33,878 nt of DNA, from NCBI GenBank assembly GCA_026991225.1, contig JALXCB010000187.1, forward strand, positions 1 through 33,878, read 5' to 3'. The DNA is from Anaerolineae bacterium. GTDB lineage: Bacteria > Chloroflexota > Anaerolineae > J102. Position numbers and translations under genes: made by a program. Shown here one piece after another: positions 7,893 to 14,322 of this stretch. Under the pieces are notes generated by a model. That model was not told where the DNA came from. It made no database searches and saw only the letters and a list, made by a program, of their open reading frames with translations. Every line of letters starts with the position of its first letter. The first letter of the stretch is position 1.

Positions 7893-8386
7893 TCCAGATG
7901 ATATTCCTGGCGTTCACCGATGAGGACAATGGGCAGGTAAATCAGCAGGGCGGCGAAGCCGTTGAGAAAAGCGGAAGGGATCAGCCGTCGCAAGATAAGT
8001 TCATCCCAGGGCAGATCCCAACCCAGGATATACAATTCGAAAATCGTGATCAGGCCAGCGATGAGCACGCCCAGGAAGATCACAAGGATGGGCCAGCCCA
8101 GGCGGGTGCCGAAGATGGTCTTGCCGCCCCAATGGGCCAGCAGAACGATGCTGAGCATGGGGATGATGGAGACGCCGATGGGCAGACCGGAGATGGCGTC
8201 TACGATGGGGGCCATGACCAGGAGGGAGATGAGGGCCAGCTCATAACTGCCGTAAAGGGTGAGAAATACCAGGAAAATAATGAGGATATCGAAATGCCCG
8301 CCTGCGATCGTGATCTGATTCAACACGGTCGACTGAAAGGCGACGAGGACGAGGGCCAGGGGGATGAAGAGAAGGAAGTAAACCAT
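7889..8386 (-). CDS. mreD: Rod shape-determining membrane protein MreD
   Basis: This small hydrophobic protein (165 residues, about five membrane segments) has the usual MreD length. MreD joins MreC, PBP2 and RodA in the elongation complex. The assignment rests on size, hydrophobicity and strict position between mreC and mrdA, because MreD sequences are poorly conserved. Visible features are a first helix MVYFLLFIPLALVLVAF and repeated Leu/Ile-rich helices. It ends in ATGA overlap with mrdA. The 81-nt gap to mreC holds overlapping inverted repeats, in contrast to the tight spacing elsewhere in the operon. Confidence 0.82.
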   Translation of the reverse strand: MVYFLLFIPLALVLVAFQSTVLNQITIAGGHFDILIIFLVFLTLYGSYELALISLLVMAPIVDAISGLPIGVSIIPMLSIVLLAHWGGKTIFGTRLGWPILVIFLGVLIAGLITIFELYILGWDLPWDELILRRLIPSAFLNGFAALLIYLPIVLIGERQEYHLE

Positions 8387-8467
8387 AGAGGTTTGGCGTT
8401 TTTACGCTGGTCGTTGCCTCGCCCAGCGTCGGTCTGGTGGGCCTTTCGCACCCGACGCCAACGCGAT
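8387..8467. other. Structured spacer between mreC and mreD with competing stems
   Basis: The spacer carries TTGGCGT (8393-8399) paired with ACGCCAA (8455-8461), ACGCTGG (8404-8410) paired with CCAGCGT (8433-8439), and CGTCGG (8437-8442) paired with CCGACG (8452-8457). The last pair overlaps arms of the other two, so the stems are partly mutually exclusive. It may tune read-through or translation of mreD, but it may equally be a relic repeat. Confidence 0.5.
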
Positions 8468-9346
8468 TTACGGAGCAGAGGGCGTGGCCTCCGTTTCCGG
8501 CGTGGGGGCAGCGGGTTCGGGCTCCTCGGGCGGGAAGTTGGTGATGACCAGCACCAGCTCCATCCGGTCGAAGTCCACGGTGGGCTGGATCACGGCGCTT
8601 TGGAACATGAGATTGTCATTGTGAATGACCTCCACCACCTGGCCCACGACCAGGCCCTTGGGGAAGTGCCCCCCCAGGCCCGAAGTCATGATGATCTCTC
8701 CCTCGGAAATCTCGATCTCGGGGGAGATGAGTTCCATGATGGGGAGCTGGCCCACCCGGCCCCGGAGCACACCCTGCGCCCGCGAGGTCTGGGTCATGAC
8801 CGTCACATTGCTGCGGGGATCGGTGATGAGCAGGATGTCGCTGGATCGGGGATAGACATTGGCGATGCGTCCCACCAGCCCTCGATCGGTGACCACGGGC
8901 ATGCCCTGGCGGATGCCATGCGTCTCACCCAGGTCGATCTGGATGGGATGGGTGAGCAGGTTGGCGCTGTCGCCGATGGGCCGGGCGATGATCTGGCCGC
9001 CGCGGATATCGAAGAAGGGGTTCGTCTGGGCGAAGTTCAGCAGCGCCCGCAGTTGGGCGTTTTCGGTCTCCACCTCGGCCAGACGCAAATTCTCGACCGT
9101 GAGCTGGTTGACCCGGGCCTCCAGTTCGAGATTGCGCTGCTTCAACTCGCCGATCTCGCGCAGAGTTGCGAACCCGGAGCCCACCACGCGTTTGGCTTCG
9201 GAGAAGAAGATGGCGGGGGGTTTGATAGCGGTGTGGATGACGTCGTTGACAGGCCCCAACAACCCCGCCATATCCAGACCGATGATCACAATCGCCCCCA
9301 CGATCACCAGGGGTAGGATGAGGGGGCGGAGTCGGATGCGTTGCAT
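8468..9346 (-). CDS. mreC: Rod shape-determining protein MreC
   Basis: This 292-residue scaffold of the elongasome has one N-terminal membrane anchor (about 10-30), a coiled coil (about 60-105, KQRNLELEARVNQLTVENLRLAEVETENAQLRALL) and a beta-rich domain. The beta-rich domain contains the typical VVTDRGLVGRI and SDILLITDPRSNVTVM blocks. The C-terminus is a short Pro/Glu/Thr tail. MreC links cytoplasmic MreB to periplasmic PBP2. It begins 10 bp after the mreB stop, consistent with a single operon. Confidence 0.94.
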   Translation of the reverse strand: MQRIRLRPLILPLVIVGAIVIIGLDMAGLLGPVNDVIHTAIKPPAIFFSEAKRVVGSGFATLREIGELKQRNLELEARVNQLTVENLRLAEVETENAQLRALLNFAQTNPFFDIRGGQIIARPIGDSANLLTHPIQIDLGETHGIRQGMPVVTDRGLVGRIANVYPRSSDILLITDPRSNVTVMTQTSRAQGVLRGRVGQLPIMELISPEIEISEGEIIMTSGLGGHFPKGLVVGQVVEVIHNDNLMFQSAVIQPTVDFDRMELVLVITNFPPEEPEPAAPTPETEATPSAP

Positions 9347-9356
9347 GGCGGCGTGG

Positions 9357-10418
9357 TTACATCACTGGCGCCCGAGCGTGAGCGTCGGCGAGGACTTTCT
9401 GCAGGACGGGCAGATTTTCAAGGACGGCCTGGGCTCCTTTGGCCACACAGCTCATGGGATCGTCGGCCACGTAAACCTTCATCCGGGTTTCCTCAGACAG
9501 ACGCTCGGGCAGGCCCTTGAGCAAGGCGCCGCCCCCCGCCAGCACGATGCCGCGCTCCATGAGGTCCGCGATGAGCTCGGGCGGCGTCTCGTCCAGCACG
9601 CTGCGCACCGTATCCACGATGATGTTGACCGAGTTGCTCAGGGCCTCGCGCACTTCCACGGAGCTGATCAGCACTTCCTCGGGCAGACCGGTGATCAAAT
9701 TGCGCCCGCGCAGCGGGAAGAGCTGCTCCTCTTCCAGGGGATAGGCGGAGCCGATGGCGATCTTGGCCTGCTCCGCCATGCGTTCGCCAATGACGAGATT
9801 GTACTTTTGCCGGGCGTAGTTGATGATATCCTCATCCATTTCATCGCCCGCCACCCGCACCGAGCGGGAGACGACGATGCCGCGCAGGGAGACGACGATG
9901 ACCTCGGTGGTGCCGCCCCCGATATCCACCAGCATGTTGCCGCTGGAGCTGGTCACGTCCAGGCCCGCGCCGATGGCCGCGGCCATGGGCTCTTCAATAA
10001 GATACACCTCCCGGGCACCTGCGTTGACCGCGGCATCATAGACGGCGCGCTTTTCCACTTCGGTGACGCCGGAGGGCAGCCCCACCACAACGCGGGGGCG
10101 GGGAACAAGCATGAAGATGCTGTCGTGCACCTTCGTGATGAAGTACTCCAGCATCTTCTCAGTGACGTCGAAATCGGAGATGACGCCATCGCGCAGGGGG
10201 CGGATGGCGATGATATTGGCGGGCGTGCGCCCCACCATTTCTTTCGCATCCCGGCCAATGGCCAGGACCTTTTTCGAATCTTTTTCGATGGCGACGACGG
10301 AAGGCTCGTTGATGATGATGCCTTTGTTGCGGACGGCAACCAGGGTGTTGGCTGTGCCCAGGTCGATGCCGATATCAAGGGAAAACAGGCCAAGTAGCCA
10401 ATCGAGGGGGTTGATCAC
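9357..10418 (-). CDS. mreB: Actin-like rod shape-determining protein MreB
   Basis: This cytoskeletal actin homologue of 353 residues places the wall-elongation machinery. The nucleotide-binding signatures are visible: phosphate-1 GIDLGTANTLV near the N-terminus, connect/phosphate-2 MLVDIGGGTTEVIVVSL, and the adenosine motif GIVLAGGGALLKGL. It starts with GTG at 10418, preceded by AGGAGA about eight bases away. A strong extended -10 promoter lies 60 bases upstream (10480-10485). It is the first gene of mreB-mreC-mreD-mrdA-rodA. Confidence 0.97.
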   Translation of the reverse strand: MINPLDWLLGLFSLDIGIDLGTANTLVAVRNKGIIINEPSVVAIEKDSKKVLAIGRDAKEMVGRTPANIIAIRPLRDGVISDFDVTEKMLEYFITKVHDSIFMLVPRPRVVVGLPSGVTEVEKRAVYDAAVNAGAREVYLIEEPMAAAIGAGLDVTSSSGNMLVDIGGGTTEVIVVSLRGIVVSRSVRVAGDEMDEDIINYARQKYNLVIGERMAEQAKIAIGSAYPLEEEQLFPLRGRNLITGLPEEVLISSVEVREALSNSVNIIVDTVRSVLDETPPELIADLMERGIVLAGGGALLKGLPERLSEETRMKVYVADDPMSCVAKGAQAVLENLPVLQKVLADAHARAPVM

Positions 10419-10448
10419 GCGGGGATTCTCCTAAAACCGGGCTGAAGC

Positions 10449-10469
10449 GCATACATTGAGTCTGTATGC
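10449..10469. promoter_or_regulatory. Hairpin/operator-like palindrome at the mreB transcript start
   Basis: GCATACA (10449-10455) and TGTATGC (10463-10469) form a perfect 7-bp inverted repeat with a 7-nt spacer. It sits a few bases downstream of the predicted mreB start point. It could be a repressor site or a 5' RNA stem. Confidence 0.5.
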
Positions 10470-10479
10470 ACAGCAGAGG

Positions 10480-10509
10480 ATTATAACATAGGAGGGACGG
10501 GGTAAGGCA
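10480..10509 (-). promoter_or_regulatory. Predicted promoter of the mreB operon (extended -10)
   Basis: On the minus strand, TATAAT (10480-10485) is preceded by TGT, giving the extended -10 form TGNTATAAT. A weak -35-like TTGCCT lies 19 bases further upstream. The predicted start is near 10473, leaving a leader of about 55 nt before the GTG codon. Confidence 0.65.
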
Positions 10510-10707
10510 AAAGCGCTTTTTGAAGAAATCGTGATTGCCTTGAGAAGAAGAATGACCGCCTGTTGCGTTCGATTCCATCGCCCCGTGCGGGATTCTCCCA
10601 TGACTCGTCCACGCAATGCGTGCATTTTACGTTTCCATCGATTTCCGGTACTATTATCCCGTCCAGATCATCATCCGCACCACCCCACTATCCCGGAGGA
10701 AGGTATC

Positions 10708-11169
10708 ATGTGGCAGGAATTCAAGGAATTTTTGAAACGCGGCAATGTCATGGACATGGCCGTAGGCATTATCATCGGCGCCGCGTTTGGCGCGGTGGTG
10801 AAATCGTTGGTGGATAATGTGATCATGCCTCCCATCGGTCTCTTGCTAGGGGGCGTGGATTTCGCCAACATCATGACGGTGCTGAAACCGGGCGACCCGC
10901 CGGGCCCCTACGCCACCCTGGCCCAGGCCCAGGACGCGGGCGCGGTGGTCATCGCCTGGGGAACGTTCATCAACGCGGTGATCAGCTTCATCATCGTGGC
11001 GTTTGTCGTCTTTCTGCTGGTACGCTACTATAACCGTCTTCAGCAGGAGCCCGAACCAGCGCCTGCTGAGCCCACCACCAAGGAATGTCCCTATTGCCAT
11101 ATGGAGATTCCCATTCCCGCGGTGCGCTGCCCCTACTGCACCGCGGAGCTGGCTGAAACCGACGTCTGA
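10708..11169 (+). CDS. mscL: Large-conductance mechanosensitive channel with C-terminal zinc ribbon
   Basis: MscL opens under membrane tension to release solutes during osmotic downshock. This 153-residue protein has the N-terminal amphipathic stretch EFKEFLKRGNVMDMAVG, TM1 (about 16-42) and TM2 (about 84-107, INAVISFIIVAFVVFLLVRYYNRL). Instead of the usual short cytoplasmic helix, it ends in a Pro-rich linker and a CPYC-x10-CPYC ribbon (Cys127, 130, 141, 144). I chose the ATG at 10708 because GGAGGAAGG lies just before it and MscL homology begins there. It is followed 23 bp later by the formate dehydrogenase genes, so it may be in their transcript. A possible -10 (TATTAT) is at 10652-10657. 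Confidence 0.93.
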   Translation: MWQEFKEFLKRGNVMDMAVGIIIGAAFGAVVKSLVDNVIMPPIGLLLGGVDFANIMTVLKPGDPPGPYATLAQAQDAGAVVIAWGTFINAVISFIIVAFVVFLLVRYYNRLQQEPEPAPAEPTTKECPYCHMEIPIPAVRCPYCTAELAETDV

Positions 11170-11192
11170 CGCTGCCAAATCGAGGTCTTACA

Positions 11193-11687
11193 ATGACGTC
11201 CGACCAGACATTGGCGCTCGAACCCGATCAGGAACGAGCGCTGCAAACCCTCATGCGCCGATATCGGGGACGGGGACAATCGGCGCTGCTGCCCATGCTC
11301 CACGAAGTGCAGGCCATCACCGGCTGGGTGGATGAACCCACCGCCCGAGCCGTGGCCCACACCCTGGGCATCCCCGAAATCGAAGTGCACAACGTCCTCA
11401 CTTTCTACACGCTGTTCTACACCGAACCGGTGGGAAAGCGCGTTATCCGGGTGTGCAATGATATTGCCTGCGTGCTGGCGGGCAATGGGGAATTGATCCA
11501 ACGGCTGGCTGAGGAACTGGGGGTGGATCCCGAAACGGGCGGGACCAGCGCAGATAGCCGCTTTACCCTGGAACTGCATCCCTGTCTGGGCCATTGTGAG
11601 CGTGCACCCTTCCTCATGCTCGACGAAGAACCCATGGGCCCGGTCGCGCCTGACCAGGTCCCCGACCTGCTGGGAGGCGTCTCATGA
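11193..11687 (+). CDS. NuoE-like [2Fe-2S] subunit of NAD-dependent formate dehydrogenase
   Basis: This thioredoxin-fold [2Fe-2S] protein of 164 residues is homologous to NuoE, HoxE and FdsG. Cluster ligands are Cys88 and Cys93 (CNDIAC) and Cys131 and Cys135 (CLGHC). The N-terminal helical part contains LLPMLHEVQAITGW and NVLTFYTLFY, as in the family. It accepts or relays electrons next to the FMN subunit. Its stop overlaps the start of the NuoF-like gene as ATGA. No other complex I genes are nearby, and a formate dehydrogenase catalytic gene follows, so the FdsG role is inferred over complex I. Confidence 0.9.
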   Translation: MTSDQTLALEPDQERALQTLMRRYRGRGQSALLPMLHEVQAITGWVDEPTARAVAHTLGIPEIEVHNVLTFYTLFYTEPVGKRVIRVCNDIACVLAGNGELIQRLAEELGVDPETGGTSADSRFTLELHPCLGHCERAPFLMLDEEPMGPVAPDQVPDLLGGVS

Positions 11688-12904
11688 ACTACGAGCCTGT
11701 TCTCACCGCCCGCATCGGCGTCGTCGACCCCGCCTGCCTGCACGATTACGAAGCCCACGGCGGTTTCCAGGCCCTGGCCCGAGCCGTCGAATTGGGTCCG
11801 GACCGCACCGTCGCCCAGGTGGAGGCAGCGAAGCTGCTGGGACGAGGCGGCGCGGCTTTCCCGGCGGGGATCAAATGGCGAGCGGTCCATAACGCCGAAG
11901 GCCCCAAGTTCGTCGTGGCCAATGCGGATGAATCGGAGCCGGGCACCTTCAAAGACCGCATCCTCATGGAAAAGGACCCCTACGCGCTCATCGAGGCGGT
12001 GATTTTGGCCGGATACGCCACGGGCGCGGGCAAGGGGTTTATTTATGTGCGGGGGGAGTATCCGCGAGCCTATCAGCGTCTGCGCCAGGCCGTGGCCCGT
12101 TGCTACGAAGCGGGTTATCTGGGCAAAGATATCCTGGGCTCGGGCCACGAATTTCATCTGGAATTGCGGCGGGGCGCGGGGGCCTACATCTGCGGCGAGG
12201 AAACCGCGCTGTTCGAGAGCATCGAAGGCAAGCGGGGCTACCCCCGCCTGAAACCGCCCTTCCCCACCGAAGCGGGCCTGTTCGGACGCCCCACTCTCAT
12301 CAACAACGTGGAAAGCCTCGTCAGCGTGCTGCCCATCGTCCTGCGCGGGCCCGACTGGTTCAACAGCATCGGCCCAGCCAACTCCCCCGGCCCCAAGCTC
12401 TACTCCCTCTCCGGCCGGGTGCGCAAACCGGGCCTGGTGGAAGCGCCCATGGGCGTCACCCTGCGGGAACTCATCGAAGCGCACGGCGGCGGGGTGAGCG
12501 GATCGGGCGAGTTCCAGGCCGCGTTGGTGGGCGGCGCCGCGGGCACGTTCCTGGGCCCCGACCAGCTCGACACGCCCCTGGACTTCCACTCCCTGGCGAA
12601 GATGGGAGCGGCCCTGGGCTCGGGCGCGGTCATCGTCTTCGACACCTCGGTGGACATGATGCAAGTCCTGGAGCGCATCGCCGCCTTCTTCGCCCATGAA
12701 TCCTGCGGCAAATGTTATCCCTGCCAATTGGGAACCATGCGCCAGCGGGACATCATCCAGCGCATGGTCGCAGGCCAGGGCCGACCGGGCGACCTGCAAC
12801 TGCTGCGCGATATCGGCCAGACCATGCGCGACGCCAGCATCTGCGGCCTGGGCCAGACGGCCTCCAGTGCCATCCTGTCCGCTTTTGAACTCCAATTAAC
12901 CTAG
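11684..12904 (+). CDS. NuoF-like FMN/NADH-binding subunit of formate dehydrogenase
   Basis: This 406-residue diaphorase subunit (NuoF/HoxF/FdsB family) reduces NAD+ with electrons from formate. The FMN/NADH-binding glycine-rich LLGRGGAAFPAGIKW is at about residues 49-63, ANADESEPGTFKDR follows, and GAGAYICGEETALFESIEGKRG contributes to the nucleotide site. The [4Fe-4S] ligands are Cys341, Cys344, Cys347 (SCGKCYPC) and Cys387. The protein is compact and lacks the N-terminal NuoE-like fusion seen in some relatives. Its TAG stop is made of a TA dinucleotide plus the first base of the inverted-repeat element at 12904. The next gene of the set lies 597 bp away, across inserted repeats. Confidence 0.92.
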   Translation: MNYEPVLTARIGVVDPACLHDYEAHGGFQALARAVELGPDRTVAQVEAAKLLGRGGAAFPAGIKWRAVHNAEGPKFVVANADESEPGTFKDRILMEKDPYALIEAVILAGYATGAGKGFIYVRGEYPRAYQRLRQAVARCYEAGYLGKDILGSGHEFHLELRRGAGAYICGEETALFESIEGKRGYPRLKPPFPTEAGLFGRPTLINNVESLVSVLPIVLRGPDWFNSIGPANSPGPKLYSLSGRVRKPGLVEAPMGVTLRELIEAHGGGVSGSGEFQAALVGGAAGTFLGPDQLDTPLDFHSLAKMGAALGSGAVIVFDTSVDMMQVLERIAAFFAHESCGKCYPCQLGTMRQRDIIQRMVAGQGRPGDLQLLRDIGQTMRDASICGLGQTASSAILSAFELQLT

Positions 12905-13135
12905 AGGCTGTTATGCACTTTTCCGCCCTCAAAGGTCAGGATCGCCGCATCGGAGGTTGAAATTCGCCGCAGATAACGCGGATAAAGCAGGTTTCCGCGG
13001 ATTTTTTCAAAAGGATGCCATCTTTTTTCCGTAACAATCCGTGTTGATCCGTCGCATCAGCCTCATCCGTGGCGAATTGAAACGCACGTCACCCACAAAA
13101 TCACGCCAAATTGGCGATAAGTTCATAACAGGCTC
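12904..13135 (+). mobile_element. Family E inverted-repeat element downstream of the NuoF-like gene
   Basis: The left end GAGGCTGTTATGCACTT (12904 on) and the right end, read inward as GAGCCTGTTATGAACTT (13135 back), form an imperfect terminal inverted repeat of about 22 bp. TA flanks both tips (12902-12903 and 13136-13137), suggesting a TA target duplication. Inside is a second, looser inverted pair, AATTCGCC...GGCGAATT (about 12961-13078), enclosing CGCAGATAA/CGCGGATAA and ATCCGTG-type short repeats. No ORF is seen. Only one copy is in the window. Together with the family A copy abutting it and weak heptamer sequence at about 13405-13500, it accounts for the non-coding gap 12905-13501. Confidence 0.65.
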
Positions 13136-13381
13136 TAAACTGGAAGCAAAATGAAAACCAAGTTTTTGGCTCGACTTCCATGCGAATATGACGCTGTTCT
13201 AAAGGCCATGCGGCCACCCGCAGGTGAACCTGCGGGCTAAGAACGACGCCCCATGAATGGGGCTTTTCTGCCGTGGCCGCATTCAAGCCGGGTTTACCCG
13301 GCGTCGTTTCGTAGCCCGGTGGCTTCAGCGCCGGGCGGGCGTGGCCCAAAAAATACCGAGTTTCAAAATGATTTCAGTTTA
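13136..13381 (-). mobile_element. Family A multi-hairpin element, copy 2 (inverted, 246 bp)
   Basis: This is the inverted relative of the elements at 4474 and 32300. The ends read TAAACTGGAAGC (left) and TAAACTGAAATC (right, inward). The interior keeps the stems GCCCGCAGGT.../...ACCTGCGGGC, CCCCATgaATGGGG and GCCGGGT/ACCCGGC and the GTAGCCCG block, in reversed order. It directly abuts family E and shares its TA. It is more diverged than the other two copies. Confidence 0.75.
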
Positions 13382-13501
13382 AGCGAATCCCGTTTTTTCC
13401 AAACGTAAAACGCCACTTCGTTACGCATCACGTTTCACTCATCACCTCTTGCATCCATCTCTCCCGAAGAAGCTCGTTTTTTTCAAAACCGAGTCAATAC
13501 C

Positions 13502-14158
13502 ATGAATCCAACCATCTCCCTCACCATCGACGGCCAACCCGTGGAAGCCCCCGCGGATGCCACTGTGCTCGAAGCCGCGAAGGCCGTGGGCATCACCATC
13601 CCCACCCTATGCCATCACCCCAACCTCACCCCGCCCGCGGTCTGTCGCCTGTGCGTGGTGGAATGGGAGGGACGCCGCACCCTGCAGCCCGCCTGCGCCA
13701 CCCAGGTCGCGGCCGACGCGGTCATCCACACCCGATCCGAACGCGTGGACCTGGCCCGCCGCACCATCCTGGAGATGCTGGCCACGACCGTCGATCTCAG
13801 CGACGCGCCCGAGCTTCGGGCCATGATGGCCGACTACGACGCCCATCCCGAACGCTTCGGCGAGGACCTCACCCGCCGGGAGCACGACCCCATCATCGAC
13901 AACAGTTTCTTCGTGCGGGATTATGACAAGTGCGTGCTCTGCTGGCGCTGTGTGGAAGCCTGCGGTACGGACATGGAGCACGCGTTCGCGCTGGGCTTCA
14001 GTGGTCGCGGGTTCGAGACCTCCATAGCCACCTTTTTCGAAAACCCTATGCCCGAGACCACCTGCGTCTTCTGCGGCAACTGCGTGGGCGTGTGCCCCAC
14101 GGGCGCGCTCAAAGACCGCCGTGTGTTCGAGTTGGAGATGGCATTGGCAACGTCATAG
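13502..14158 (+). CDS. NuoG-N-like [2Fe-2S]/2x[4Fe-4S] protein, electron-relay module of formate dehydrogenase
   Basis: This 218-residue protein corresponds to the N-terminal quarter of NuoG, HoxU and the FdsA/FdhA chain. A plant-type [2Fe-2S] ferredoxin domain uses Cys37, Cys48, Cys51 and Cys65. A two-cluster ferredoxin domain follows ([16 protein letters not shown] and [18 protein letters not shown]). Between them, the usual His-Cys3 cluster motif (HPLDCxxC type) is replaced by a Cys-free stretch, [16 protein letters not shown], so one cluster appears absent. The chain stops just after [15 protein letters not shown], exactly where fused enzymes run on into the molybdopterin domain. That domain is encoded by the next gene, 164 bp downstream, in another frame. 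Weak heptamer-repeat sequence (about 13405-13500) precedes the ATG, without a clear ribosome-binding site. Confidence 0.9.
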   Translation: MNPTISLTIDGQPVEAPADATVLEAAKAVGITIPTLCHHPNLTPPAVCRLCVVEWEGRRTLQPACATQVAADAVIHTRSERVDLARRTILEMLATTVDLSDAPELRAMMADYDAHPERFGEDLTRREHDPIIDNSFFVRDYDKCVLCWRCVEACGTDMEHAFALGFSGRGFETSIATFFENPMPETTCVFCGNCVGVCPTGALKDRRVFELEMALATS

Positions 14159-14162
14159 CTGG

Positions 14163-14322
14163 ATCGCGGACGCGGAAAGCCAGGAGCGTAAAACGTGATA
14201 CGTAATGCGTGATGCGTAATGAACTCACGCTTCACGCATCACGCCCGCTGCAGCTTCGCCCAACATGGGCTTCGGGTTCTTTTGCAAACCAACGCAACGC
14301 TATTTTCGGAACAGGATTTCCT
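14163..14322 (+). repeat. Family D heptamer repeat, copy 2, between the two formate dehydrogenase modules
   Basis: GTGATAC-GTAATGC-GTGATGC-GTAATGA heptamers are followed by their inverse (CACGCTTCACGCATCACGCCCG). A GCTTCGCCCAACATGGGCTTC arm and a TTTTGCAAACCAACGCAACGC tail lead to the fdhA start. The tail is clearly related to the sequence in front of ugpA (30432 on). The element fills the whole gap between the FeS-protein stop and the catalytic-subunit ATG. Confidence 0.75.

Noticed and set aside
11193-12904. NuoE/NuoF as part of respiratory complex I
   Set aside because: No other nuo genes are present. The next genes encode a NuoG-N-like protein and a formate dehydrogenase catalytic chain, the Fds arrangement.
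14209-14322. N-terminal extension of the formate dehydrogenase catalytic subunit
   Set aside because: It is in frame but encoded by a family D repeat. The first cluster Cys motif expects a start at 14323.
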